Shown here: positions 37,626 through 47,330 of the stretch, one piece after another
Layout: each line of letters begins with the position of its first letter
Numbering within the stretch: the stretch's first letter is position 1
DNA from: an uncultured Pedobacter sp.
Lineage (GTDB): Bacteria; Bacteroidota; Bacteroidia; Sphingobacteriales; Sphingobacteriaceae
Reading direction: 5' to 3'
DNA length: 64,000 bases
Assembly (NCBI RefSeq): GCF_946480185.1
Contig: NZ_CAMLIG010000001.1
Coordinates: forward strand, 310,001-374,000
Program-made: the position numbers and the translations under genes
The notes under the pieces: generated by a model
Database searches by the model: none
Told to the model about the DNA's origin: nothing
What the model saw: only the letters and a program-made list of their open reading frames with translations

Positions 37626-37783
37626 TATTAGCTTGTCATTGATGAAACACTAAGAGAAATTTGCAAGATATAGGAGCTGAAATCCTATTTAAAAACTATA
37701 ATAAGAAAATAAACTTTTGTAAAACGCGGATCTTCAAAATGAGAATATCAAAACTAAGGTGATATATTACAAATACATTTAAG

Positions 37784-40700
37784 TTATTCCTTATTACTTA
37801 CCATGCTGTAATCTTTCGGAGTTTTTTTAAACTGCTCTTTAAAACACTTTCTGAAATAATCCAGATCGGCAAAACCCACCATATAAGCCACTTCGCTTAC
37901 GTTGTAATGTCCGGTTTCTAAAAGCTGGGCGGCCCTTTTCAGTCTCACAGTCCTGATAATTTCTATGGTGGTTTGATTGGTCAATGCTTTTATTTTTCTG
38001 TAAAGCGTTACCCTGCTCATTCCAATTTCTTTTCCCAATTCCTCAACACTTAAGGTAGGTTCTCCTAAATTGTCCTCGATAAACTTCATTACTTTTTCTA
38101 TGAACTTTTCATCGGGCGAGCTGATTGCTATGTTTTTAGGCGTAAAACTAACTTCTTTTCTGTAGCGCTCTCTCAACTGTTTCCTTAACTCCAATAAATT
38201 CCATACTCTTGCCTCAACAATTTTTAAGCTGAAGGGTTTAGTAATGTAATCGTCAGCTCCAGTCTCTAACCCTTCGATCTTATAAATCAGCGGAGTTCTA
38301 GCGGTTAATAGTATGATAGGGATATGGCTCGTTGCTTCGGCTGATTTTAGTTTACTGCAAAGCTCTGTACCGCTCATTTCGGGCATCATCACATCGCTAA
38401 TTATAATATCAGGAATCAGCTCTAAAGCTTTATCCAAACCAATTACACCATTCTCGGCGGTATGTACCACAAATGAACTTTTAAAATGATCTTCTAAAAA
38501 CCCGCGAACGTCCTTATTATCTTCCACAATCAGCATGATAGGAATATCTGCTCCGGCTTCTTTTAAAATTTCCTCTTTCTTTTTTAAAATAATTTGGCTG
38601 TTGCCGATGTTATCGTCCTTAATTTTATAAAGATCTATGTTTTCACTGTTCTGGTAGTTTTCAATAATCTCTGCCGATGAAAAATGAGCTTTACCTAAAG
38701 GAATTTTTACAGTGAATTTGGTAAAGCCTTTTTCGTCATTTTTTGCTTCCCGGCTTTGTACACTTATGTCTCCGTGGTGAAGGTTAACCAAGCCCTTTGT
38801 AAAGGCAAGTCCAATCCCAGTTCCCAGCGGGTTCATTCCATTTGCATCTAAATGAGTGAATTCTTCAAAAATTTTATCGGTGTATTTTTCTGGAATTCCC
38901 TTACCATCGTCTTGTACGGCAACGCAAACAAATCCTTTTTCTTGATCGGCTAATTTTTCTGTGGAAACGGTTATTTTAATATTTCCGCCTTCCGGTGTAA
39001 ATTTTAAAGAATTTGACAATAAATTATAAAGAATTTTCTCGAAGTTATCCCTATCAAAATAAGCCCTTATACTATTAGCTTCGGTTTCAACCTCCAAATT
39101 AATTTTCAAATATTTGGCATAAGAATCAAAAGCCATTACCACTTCTTTTACAAAGCGCACCATATTTCCTTCTGCAGCCCGAAGGAGCATTTTTCCGCTT
39201 TCAAACTTTCTAAAATCAAGTAACTGGTTAATTAAGCGCACCAAACGTTCGCCGTTTCTTTGCATTAAAGACAGTTGATTTTGCACAATATTGTTCCCCG
39301 CATTCATTTCTACCAGTTTTTCTATTGGCGCTAAAATTAAGGTAAGCGGTGTTTTAATTTCATGCGAAATGTTTGTAAAGAAACTCAGTTTTCTTTGTGC
39401 CAAATCCTGATCTTTTTGATGGCTTTTATATTCAAAAGCAAGTTCGTTTTTAAGTTTGGCGGTTCTGATAGAATAAATGTAATACACGTAAAGGATACCC
39501 GCAATCATAAACAGGTATATTAAATAAGCCCACCAAGTTTTCCAAAAAGGTGGTAAAACTTTAATTTTTAAGCTCCGCACTTCATTATTCCAAACGCCAT
39601 CGTTATTAGCGGCTTTAACTTTAAAAACGTAGGTCCCGGCACTTAAATTTGTATAAGTTGCCGAGTGTTGGTTGCCTACTTCATTCCAATCATCATCTGC
39701 AAAACCCTCTAATTTATAGGCATACTTGTTTTTTTCTGAATTGATATAATTTAGCGCCGCATACTTTATGGTAATATATGCTTGGTCATAAGACAGTACA
39801 ATTTCGTCAGTTTCTCCAATCTGCTTGCTAAGCGGCGAATTTTCTGTGTTTATATTTACCTCTTTATTGCGAATGAGGAAATCTGTAAGTACTACTTTTG
39901 GTTTAAAATTATTTGATTTAATTTTATTAGGATGAAAAAAAGTAACGCCATTAATTCCGCCGAACAAAAGTTCTCCATCAGCCCCTTTTGCTACCGCCTC
40001 GTTAGAAAACTGATTGCTTTGTAAGCCATCTGCCACGGTATAATTAGTGATTTTTAATTCCTGATTTGCATTAACATTATATTTTCTGAGGTCGATTTTT
40101 GATAATCCTTTATTGGTACTTACCCATAAAAACCCCATGTTGTCCTCAACAATAGCATGGATTACATTATTTGCAAGTCCGTTTTTTTCTGTAATGTGGC
40201 CAAAGGTTTTGTTTGTTGCGTTAAAAAGATTTAATCCGCCACCTTCTGTGCCAACCCATAACCTATTTTTAGTATCCTTAAATAAACATAAAACAGAATT
40301 GCCAGAAATTGATTGCGGATTGCCTTCTTGATGCAAAAACCTGGTAAAAGTACCGCTTTGCGGATTGTAAAAATTTAATCCCTTTTGTGTGCCCACCCAT
40401 AAATTTTCATTAACAGCTAATAGCGAAGTAAGGTTATTTGAACTTATAGAATTAGTTTTTTTGACATCGTAAAAAAACTCTTTAAGCTTGCCGTTTGCAT
40501 AAATAACCAAGCCTTTGCCGTTTGTGGCAATGTATGCTTTATCATTTTTAAGTACTAAATCATGCACCTGATAAGGCTCTACCGGGTTTTGCGGATTTTG
40601 ACTTTTTAGCAGATCCGCAAAAGTACCTGTGTTTTTATTGTAGATACTTATACCGTTATAAGTACCTAGCCACAAGTTTCCTTTGCCATCATCCACCATA

Positions 40701-41959
40701 CATTTTACAATATTGTTGCTGTTATTAATATTGCCCAGTACGGTATGGTATTGGTTAATTTCGGTTTTGAGGTTGATGTAATTTAAACCTCCGCCTTCTG
40801 TGCCAATCCATAAACTGCCGTCTTTTTCTTTGATGATGGAACTGACCACTCGGTGGTTAAGCCCTAAATTAGCCCCTATTTTTTCTCCCAAATAAGAAAA
40901 ATTCCTACTGTTCTCATTAAAAATATTTAACCCTCCGGCATAAGTTCCAATCCAGGTACTGCCGGCATCGTCTCTTAAAAAATTTCTTACAGAATTATGC
41001 GATAAGCTATTTTGATTGTATTTATCGTAAGTGTAATTGTAAAATTTACCAGCCGCAATGTTAAATACGCTAAGTCCTTCTCTTGTACCTATCCATAATT
41101 CATTTTCAGAATATATAAAAACATCCCGTACCACGTTAGATAATAAGCCATTGGCCTCTGGAGATGCTTTATAATTTTTTAAAGTTTGCTGATGAACATC
41201 ATAAAAAAATAGGCCGTGGCTTTCGGTACCCATCCAGTAATTACCTGATTTTGTAAGCTTAATTGTGCGCACATTATCTGAAGTTAAAGCGCTATTTTGG
41301 GCTATTACTTTGGGCAATGCGATGAATTTTTTTGATTTAATATCAAACAGCCTTAAACCTGTACCGGTGTTAACCCACAGCTGATGGTCTTTAGATTCAA
41401 AAGTGCTGAGTACTTTATAAGGGTTAACTCCTTTTACTAAAGATTTGTACTTATAAGTAGCTTTTACTTTGTGGTTTTTGTCCAATAATTTTAAACCGTC
41501 TCTGCTACTGATCCAAAACTCGCCATTGGCATCTTTCATCAAAAACGTAATGAAATCGTTTTTTTGATCTGTTGTGCTTTTTAAATTAATTTTGCTAAAA
41601 TTCTCTAAATCTCTGTGGTAAATATTCAACCCGTCTGATGTGGCTATTAAAAGATTTCCGTTTTCATCTTCAACAATAGAATTTACTTGATTATTGCTTA
41701 GGCTTTTAGGATCATTTAATTCATGTTTATAAATTAACCAATCTACGCCATCGTACCTGTTTAAACCATCTTCTGTGCCTACCCAAATAAAACCTTTATG
41801 ATCTTGATAGGTACAAAAAACTGTGTTTTGAGATAAACCTTCATTAATTGTGAGGTGCCGAAACTTTAATACAGGACGTTGTGCATAGGCACTTCCACCG
41901 TTAAAGATAAGTACAACAATAGAGAGAAATTGAAAATAAAATAGGGACTTTTTAATCAC
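37784..41959 (-). CDS. Hybrid two-component sensor-regulator (HTCS)
   Basis: The 1391-residue one-protein signalling system has a signal peptide (to about 26), two sets of periplasmic reg_prop propeller repeats (about 30-690, many GTxxGLNxxN-type units), a Y_Y_Y domain (about 730-795) and a membrane helix (about 803-825). HisKA has the phospho-His in NISHEIKTPL, and HATPase has DDGKGI and GTGIGLAF. The receiver has its acceptor Asp in IISDVMMPE, and an AraC-type helix-turn-helix follows (about 1281-1391, ending KCFKEQFKKTPKDY). It would bind a glycan fragment in the periplasm and activate local operons. It lies between the susCD and enzyme operons. Confidence 0.95.
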   Translation of the reverse strand: MIKKSLFYFQFLSIVVLIFNGGSAYAQRPVLKFRHLTINEGLSQNTVFCTYQDHKGFIWVGTEDGLNRYDGVDWLIYKHELNDPKSLSNNQVNSIVEDENGNLLIATSDGLNIYHRDLENFSKINLKSTTDQKNDFITFLMKDANGEFWISSRDGLKLLDKNHKVKATYKYKSLVKGVNPYKVLSTFESKDHQLWVNTGTGLRLFDIKSKKFIALPKVIAQNSALTSDNVRTIKLTKSGNYWMGTESHGLFFYDVHQQTLKNYKASPEANGLLSNVVRDVFIYSENELWIGTREGLSVFNIAAGKFYNYTYDKYNQNSLSHNSVRNFLRDDAGSTWIGTYAGGLNIFNENSRNFSYLGEKIGANLGLNHRVVSSIIKEKDGSLWIGTEGGGLNYINLKTEINQYHTVLGNINNSNNIVKCMVDDGKGNLWLGTYNGISIYNKNTGTFADLLKSQNPQNPVEPYQVHDLVLKNDKAYIATNGKGLVIYANGKLKEFFYDVKKTNSISSNNLTSLLAVNENLWVGTQKGLNFYNPQSGTFTRFLHQEGNPQSISGNSVLCLFKDTKNRLWVGTEGGGLNLFNATNKTFGHITEKNGLANNVIHAIVEDNMGFLWVSTNKGLSKIDLRKYNVNANQELKITNYTVADGLQSNQFSNEAVAKGADGELLFGGINGVTFFHPNKIKSNNFKPKVVLTDFLIRNKEVNINTENSPLSKQIGETDEIVLSYDQAYITIKYAALNYINSEKNKYAYKLEGFADDDWNEVGNQHSATYTNLSAGTYVFKVKAANNDGVWNNEVRSLKIKVLPPFWKTWWAYLIYLFMIAGILYVYYIYSIRTAKLKNELAFEYKSHQKDQDLAQRKLSFFTNISHEIKTPLTLILAPIEKLVEMNAGNNIVQNQLSLMQRNGERLVRLINQLLDFRKFESGKMLLRAAEGNMVRFVKEVVMAFDSYAKYLKINLEVETEANSIRAYFDRDNFEKILYNLLSNSLKFTPEGGNIKITVSTEKLADQEKGFVCVAVQDDGKGIPEKYTDKIFEEFTHLDANGMNPLGTGIGLAFTKGLVNLHHGDISVQSREAKNDEKGFTKFTVKIPLGKAHFSSAEIIENYQNSENIDLYKIKDDNIGNSQIILKKKEEILKEAGADIPIMLIVEDNKDVRGFLEDHFKSSFVVHTAENGVIGLDKALELIPDIIISDVMMPEMSGTELCSKLKSAEATSHIPIILLTARTPLIYKIEGLETGADDYITKPFSLKIVEARVWNLLELRKQLRERYRKEVSFTPKNIAISSPDEKFIEKVMKFIEDNLGEPTLSVEELGKEIGMSRVTLYRKIKALTNQTTIEIIRTVRLKRAAQLLETGHYNVSEVAYMVGFADLDYFRKCFKEQFKKTPKDYSMVSNKE

Positions 41960-42371
41960 GAAAATTGGCTTTCTGAAAAACAGATCATTTAAAACTAATC
42001 CTGTTTTAAAGGTATGTTTTTTTTTAGAAATAGAAAATATCCTACTAATTTAAAAGCCCTGCATTTAATTACATAAAGGCTAACAATTAAATTTTAATGT
42101 GATACTTTTTTAACAGCTCTTCGTTAAGGATTAGCATCGGGTTATATAGAGTTTAAGAAACTGTCTAAAAGTATCTAATAATGTTATTATTTAAGAGTTT
42201 TCGTCATGTCGAGGCAACGAGACATCTCACAAATTAGATATGCCCGTAGCATAGCAAACCCTGCGAGTGGATGCTTCGACTCCGCTCAACATGACGCTAG
42301 GCGCTCTTCTGCTTAAAAACAACTGCTTAATAATCAATATACTATAAATTTTTTTTGAATTTCAATTACAC
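41960..42371. other. Intergenic region with palindromic repeat element
   Basis: No gene is seen. It holds a 95-bp palindromic element at 42202-42296; the remainder is AT-rich. The HTCS promoter should lie in 41960-42100, but no TAnnTTTG box was found there on the minus strand. Confidence 0.5.
42202..42296. repeat. 95-bp REP/MITE-like palindromic element
   Basis: The ends are CGTCATGT and ACATGACG, exact inverted complements. The outer 28 bases of each side pair with a few mismatches (CGTCATGTCGAGGCAACGAG against the complement of CTCCGCTCAACATGACG). The GC-rich arms contrast with the surroundings. Such GTCGAG/CTCGAC elements are often dispersed between genes. Copy number elsewhere is unknown. 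Confidence 0.6.
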
Positions 42372-43619
42372 TCAATATAAGTGGGATTTTATAAATTTGA
42401 TATAATTATCCCAATCAAAAGCGGTAATACCATGCTTTCCTTCTCTTAAATGAAAACCTAACCTATCGCCATAAATTGATTGATTCACAGGAGGCATTTT
42501 AGCGGTTGGCAAACCTTTAAAACCATAAAGTTTATACGCAGGTTCAATGGCTTTTATTGCTAAAAACTCGCCTTTAGGGTCTTCGTTCAAATCTTCTTCG
42601 GCACTTCCTAAATAAAACGGACGTGGAGCCATCATCGCTAAAACCATGTGCTGGTCAAAGGGCATTTCTGCTACATGGTTTGAATATTTTGAAAAATTAT
42701 GGCAAAACCATTGCGGAAAAACTTTATTTATGCGCTCAACAGATTCGCCAAATTGCCTCTGGAATAAAGCGTCTCCTCCTTTGCCAGATTCTGTACTGAT
42801 TACTATTGCAAAACGCTGGTCTGTTGCGCCTGCCCATAAAGCCGCTTTTCCTAATCGTGAAAGTCCGGTTAAAATAACTTTGTTTGAATTGATGTCATTA
42901 TCTTTTTCCAGATAATCCATTGCCCTGCTCAATCCCCAAGCCCAGGCACCAATGGTGCTAAAATTGTCTTTTCTATCTTGTAATTTGGGATATAATGACT
43001 GAACAGCGTTTGTAACATTGTCATAATCCGGATCTATATCTCCGCAATAAATAGTTGCAGATGCAAAGCCAGCTTCCAACATTTTTTCTACAGGCCAAAC
43101 CCCGGATGCTACACCACGGGAAGTCTCGGAAGCCCTATTGTTGATTGCGCCTTTTGATTTTTTACTCACCCAACTGTGCGTAATACGAACCGCAGGGTCA
43201 TTGATTACTTCTTGGTTTCCTCCAAAATTTAAGCCCAAAATAACAGGTGGTTTTATACTGTTTTTAGGGATATACATTAAAATATCCATGTAAACACTAT
43301 CTTGTTTGGGGCTAAAAACCACCTTAATTTGTTTACGGATGGCTTTTCCGTTTAGTGCATTGTTATCTAAATCAAAAACCTCAAATTTCATTTTTGCCGG
43401 CTTGCCAGGATGTTGGCCGTACATCTCTTGCTGCAACAGATCCAAAATTTCTTCTCTTCTTTTTTCCCATTGTTGCACAGTTTTTACCTGCTTTCCGTTT
43501 TCAAATTTCAACAAAGGCGGAAGCGTATATGCCGGCACTTTAGTTTCATCTAAGGTTTGGGCGCTTGCTTTACAAACAATAAAAAGGATTAAGAATAAAA
43601 GATATTTTTGAAATTTCAT
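42372..43619 (-). CDS. CE15-like glucuronoyl esterase
   Basis: The 415-residue secreted alpha/beta hydrolase has a signal peptide (to about KASAQ). The nucleophile serine is in GLSRLGKAALWAGA near residue 250, a form of the CE15 G-x-S-R-x-G-K motif. A candidate acid is Glu in STESGKGG and the histidine is in EGKHGITAFD. Substrate-contact segments are present: NFGGNQ oxyanion-loop and FCHNFSKY. It would cleave methyl- or lignin-type esters of glucuronic acid in plant xylan or other uronic polymers. It is the last gene of the GH2-GH88 operon. Confidence 0.87.
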   Translation of the reverse strand: MKFQKYLLFLILFIVCKASAQTLDETKVPAYTLPPLLKFENGKQVKTVQQWEKRREEILDLLQQEMYGQHPGKPAKMKFEVFDLDNNALNGKAIRKQIKVVFSPKQDSVYMDILMYIPKNSIKPPVILGLNFGGNQEVINDPAVRITHSWVSKKSKGAINNRASETSRGVASGVWPVEKMLEAGFASATIYCGDIDPDYDNVTNAVQSLYPKLQDRKDNFSTIGAWAWGLSRAMDYLEKDNDINSNKVILTGLSRLGKAALWAGATDQRFAIVISTESGKGGDALFQRQFGESVERINKVFPQWFCHNFSKYSNHVAEMPFDQHMVLAMMAPRPFYLGSAEEDLNEDPKGEFLAIKAIEPAYKLYGFKGLPTAKMPPVNQSIYGDRLGFHLREGKHGITAFDWDNYIKFIKSHLY

Positions 43620-43643
43620 TTTTGTTGATTTAAAAGCCTAGAA

Positions 43644-44468
43644 TTAATTTTTTAGGATTTCCTGTAACCATTTTTGAGCTAAGTTAGGCCAAACCTCGGC
43701 CGCAGGATTTCCTTTTCTTAAGCCATAACCATGTCCGCCTTTTGGAGTAACATGAAACTCAAACGGGATTTTATTTGCTCTTAACGCCATCCCCATACTA
43801 AAAGGGATATTGTACGGATCATCACTGGCTACAAAAATAAAAACCGGCGGTGTATTGGCATCAACAGGAATTTCAGAGATCAAATGCCGGTCTGTACCGG
43901 TTGACATAGATCCGGGATAAATCAATAAAGCAAAATCTGGCCTGCAAGAGAAGCCATCAATAGCATCAATTTTGTTTTCTAATTTCCGATGAAAATCTGT
44001 AGAAGCTCTGGCTGATAAATTGCCACCAGCAGAAAAACCCATCACTCCGATTTTTGAGCTGTCTAATTTAAAATCTGTTGCTTTTGAACGGACTAATCTT
44101 ATAGCTCTTTGAATATCATTTAAGGCTTTTTTCTGTTGATTTGGAACACTATATTGCAAGATAAAAGCGGTATAGCCTAAACCATTTAACCAATTTGCTA
44201 TTTCTGTACCTTCTAAATTCCAAGCTAAAAATTTATTGCCACCACCCGGGCTAATGATAATAGCCGCACCGTTTCCATTCATTTTTGGGCGATAAACCTT
44301 TAGCAAAGGTGTTGTTACATTGGTAACTTTTAGTACTTTTTTAACAGTGTCAAATTCTTCATCTGGCTGTTGCAAACTTTTGGATGGCCAAAGGTTGATT
44401 ACCTGTTTTTGTTGGGAAAATCCTTTTAAAGAAAAACAGATTAAGAATAATAAAACCAGCTTTTTCAT
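43644..44468 (-). CDS. Alpha/beta-hydrolase acetyl-esterase
   Basis: The 274-residue secreted esterase starts at 44468 (MKKLVLLFLICFSLKG), because the upstream ATG at 44492 would put eight charged residues before the signal peptide. It has an oxyanion HGGG-like SPGGG, the nucleophile in GFSAGGNL, an Asp in FVASDDP and the catalytic His in GGHGYG. It resembles BD-FAE/acetyl-xylan-esterase-like enzymes that deacetylate plant glycans. It lies 24 bases before the glucuronoyl esterase gene. Confidence 0.87.
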   Translation of the reverse strand: MKKLVLLFLICFSLKGFSQQKQVINLWPSKSLQQPDEEFDTVKKVLKVTNVTTPLLKVYRPKMNGNGAAIIISPGGGNKFLAWNLEGTEIANWLNGLGYTAFILQYSVPNQQKKALNDIQRAIRLVRSKATDFKLDSSKIGVMGFSAGGNLSARASTDFHRKLENKIDAIDGFSCRPDFALLIYPGSMSTGTDRHLISEIPVDANTPPVFIFVASDDPYNIPFSMGMALRANKIPFEFHVTPKGGHGYGLRKGNPAAEVWPNLAQKWLQEILKN

Positions 44469-44570
44469 CTGTTTATTTTGTTTTTTTGCCATGAAGCAAT
44501 TATGATTTACTATTCCCGCAGTGGAGAAACAAGCTCTGGGGTTTTGGCACCATCATGATGGTTTTCATCA

Positions 44571-45968
44571 TTAATTCCATTCATCTGTACGGAAAGAAGA
44601 TGCAGGCAAACCGTCATTATTAAACAATTCTCCAACTACCCATTCTTTAAAGGCGTAGCGCACAGCAACCGGGCTTTTTACCTTATCGCTTGATACGGTG
44701 ACTGTATTCCTATCAATTTTTGCTTCTGCCGGATAAAAAACTTTATCGGTGCCGGCAACTTCAAATAAAGTAAGTGGTTTTCTGTACGATGTTAAATAAG
44801 GGGCATTTCCGAATGAAAGAACTGCTTTATTTCCATCAATTTTCATTGATTTATAGGTTGGGCCTTGGTAACCAATACCCTCAATTCCGTAGGTTTTTGC
44901 CAAAGCCCAATATCCCAATCGGTGTGCCGGTGTGGTTTTATCCATAAAGTGGATGTCGTTTTCCATCCCAACATCTAATAAACAAGCCATCCCGCTGTTG
45001 GGAATTATATCCATAGCTTTCAGTTGTGCTTCTCTTAGTTTTGGCCCGCTTCTGCTTGGGTCTGATGATCCGTAAGGAGCAATTTGTGCATAATAAAACG
45101 GAAAATCTCCTTCGTTCCATTGTTTACGCCAATCGGCTACCATTATTGGAAACAGTTTTCCGTACAGTCCCGGCTCATGCCTGTTACTTTCTCCCTGCAT
45201 CCAAATCACGCCTTTAATTCCGTAATTCATCAAAGGGGCAACCATGGCATTAAACAATGCAGTAGGTTCCCGGTGCGGATGCTCATTATCTTTTAAAGTA
45301 GCTGGAATTTTCACTTCCGGAAAAGCTTTTAAACTTTCGTTGCTCATCCAGGCTTCTACCATTGTTCCTCCAACTGTTGACATAATTAAACCCACGGGAA
45401 CATTCAGTTTCTTTTGCAACATGGTGCCAAACTGATAACCAATAGCACTAAACTCTCTGGCTGTGGCCGATGTACATTCCTGCCATTGCCCTTTAACGTC
45501 ATTTAACGGCGTTAATGAAGTTGCCATTTTTACTTTAAATAAATGAATATTTTTATTATCGGCATTTAAAATAATTTCATTGGCATTTAAAATTGGCGAA
45601 GAATTTCCTCTTAAAGCCATTTCCATATTAGACTGGCCAGAGCAAAGCCAAACCTCGCCAATTAAAATCTGATGCAGCACCAGTTCTTTGCCATCACTGA
45701 TTTTTATTTCATACGGACCACCGGCTGCGGGCGTATTGATATTCAATTGCCATTCGCCATTCTGGTTTGAGGCTGACTGATAATTTTTATTGTCCCAAGA
45801 AGTGGTGACTGATACTTTTGCATTGTCTTTTGCCCAGCCCCAGATTTTCACATTGGCTTTTTGTTGTAAAACCATATAATCACCTACCAATGCCGGTAAT
45901 TTAATTTCGGCAAAAGTTAAGGTTGAACAAAAGATGAATGCTGATAAAAAGAAAAGAATTTTTCTCAT
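44571..45968 (-). CDS. Sialate O-acetylesterase-family protein
   Basis: The 465-residue secreted enzyme has a signal peptide and an N-terminal beta-sandwich (to about 100; VLQQKANVKIWGWAK). An SGNH-type SASA domain follows: Ser in CSGQSNMEMA and the third block in IWMQGESNRHE. The His motif in the C-terminal part is LDVGMENDIHFMDKTTPAHRL. The domain plan is that of acetylesterases acting on plant polysaccharides or sialic acid. No sialidase was seen, so deacetylation of plant glycans is more likely here. Confidence 0.92.
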   Translation of the reverse strand: MRKILFFLSAFIFCSTLTFAEIKLPALVGDYMVLQQKANVKIWGWAKDNAKVSVTTSWDNKNYQSASNQNGEWQLNINTPAAGGPYEIKISDGKELVLHQILIGEVWLCSGQSNMEMALRGNSSPILNANEIILNADNKNIHLFKVKMATSLTPLNDVKGQWQECTSATAREFSAIGYQFGTMLQKKLNVPVGLIMSTVGGTMVEAWMSNESLKAFPEVKIPATLKDNEHPHREPTALFNAMVAPLMNYGIKGVIWMQGESNRHEPGLYGKLFPIMVADWRKQWNEGDFPFYYAQIAPYGSSDPSRSGPKLREAQLKAMDIIPNSGMACLLDVGMENDIHFMDKTTPAHRLGYWALAKTYGIEGIGYQGPTYKSMKIDGNKAVLSFGNAPYLTSYRKPLTLFEVAGTDKVFYPAEAKIDRNTVTVSSDKVKSPVAVRYAFKEWVVGELFNNDGLPASSFRTDEWN

Positions 45969-46114
45969 GATAAATTTTATGATGATATTAAATTGGTTGA
46001 ATTAAGATTGAAGCCTTGAACTCAAAATTCGGATTTTTACACTAAAAAAACTAACGACAGATGGTTCAAATCCACCTTGTATTTGCTTCAAATTTGTAAT
46101 GCGATTAAATCTCA

Positions 46115-47314
46115 TCATTTTCCAAGATTTTTATACCTCAACATGGCTTCAACAAAATAGTAATCTGCGTAAGGCAAAGGAACATCAACCAAAGCGCCTT
46201 TAGGCAAATGACCTACGGAATGCTTTAAAATAAAACCGCCGTTTGTGCCGTAAGCTGCCTTATATTCGGGCGAGGATAAAGTGCGGATAATGGTTTCTGC
46301 AACACCAATGTATTTTTTCGATAACGCCGCATCAACATAACCCGCGAGTTCAACTAAGGCAGAGGCATAAATCGCTCCGGCAGAAGCGTCGCGGTAGGTA
46401 TTTGGGATTTTTGGATCGTTAAAATCCCAATAAGGCACTTTGTCTGCCGGTAAATTTGGATTATTCAGAATAAAATCCGCAATATGCTTAGCCTGTTCCA
46501 AATATTTCGGGTCTTTTGTTTCTCTGTACATCATTGTAAAACCGTAAAGACCCCAGCCTTGCCCTCTTGCCCAAGCAGAATCATCCGCGTAGCCTTGTAC
46601 AGTCTGTTTTTTATTGATTCCGCCTGTTTCGGGGTTGTAGTTTACCAAATGGTAAGAACTATAATCGGGTCTGAAATGATTTTTCATCGTGGTGTTTGCG
46701 TGTGAGATTGCAACTTTTGCATAGGTGGAATCTCCGGTTGCCTTGGTTGCCCAAGTCAGCAATTCCAAATTCATCATATTATCAATAATTACTCTGAATT
46801 CTCCAGGTTTAGAACTCCACGACATGGTACAGCCTACCGTTGGGTTAAATCTTTTTACCAGACTTTTGGCGCTGGTTATTAAAATAGCTTTATATTCTTC
46901 ACTGGGATTTATCTGGTTTACAATGCCGTAGCTATCGTTCATCATAAAACCTATATCGTGAGAATTAATATGTTTTATGGGTTCCATTACCGGAAGCTTT
47001 GCCAAACCTGCGTTGTAAACAGTTTTATCTCCGGTGCCTTCGTACAGATAAAATAATGTTCCCGGATAAAAACCGCTTACCCAATTTCTTGCCGAAGTGC
47101 TTTTGGGTTTACCGTATTGAAAAGTTTCAGGCAAACTATCCGCCGGAACATTTTTCATCAGTACTTTATATTGTTCAACCCCGTCTTTTAGGTTTTGATC
47201 AATAAGCTTAAGCATATCCGGCTTTGGCTTCAATGCCATTTTGTTGGCATTACAGGATAATAATGCGGCGCTGACCGTAATTGTTATGGCAACAAATATT
47301 TTATTGATCTTCAT
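46115..47314 (-). CDS. GH88 unsaturated uronyl hydrolase, lipoprotein
   Basis: The 399-residue lipoprotein (lipobox LLSCNAN) has the (alpha/alpha)6-barrel of GH88. Key aspartates are in SHDIGFMM (about residue 120) and IIDNMMNLELL (about 180). Other family segments are ARGQGWGLYGF and YRDASAGAIYASAL. It removes unsaturated uronic acids left by polysaccharide lyases, by hydration of the double bond. This implies that a lyase acts earlier; a beta-helix candidate lies at 51958-53652. It lies 16 bases after DUF2264. Confidence 0.93.
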   Translation of the reverse strand: MKINKIFVAITITVSAALLSCNANKMALKPKPDMLKLIDQNLKDGVEQYKVLMKNVPADSLPETFQYGKPKSTSARNWVSGFYPGTLFYLYEGTGDKTVYNAGLAKLPVMEPIKHINSHDIGFMMNDSYGIVNQINPSEEYKAILITSAKSLVKRFNPTVGCTMSWSSKPGEFRVIIDNMMNLELLTWATKATGDSTYAKVAISHANTTMKNHFRPDYSSYHLVNYNPETGGINKKQTVQGYADDSAWARGQGWGLYGFTMMYRETKDPKYLEQAKHIADFILNNPNLPADKVPYWDFNDPKIPNTYRDASAGAIYASALVELAGYVDAALSKKYIGVAETIIRTLSSPEYKAAYGTNGGFILKHSVGHLPKGALVDVPLPYADYYFVEAMLRYKNLGK

Positions 47315-47330
47315 GGTTGTTCTTAATTAT

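Noticed and set aside
44549..44562. Perfect 14-bp palindrome ACCATCATGATGGT
   Set aside because: It lies after the sialate O-acetylesterase gene, has no T-tract, and is short enough to occur by chance.
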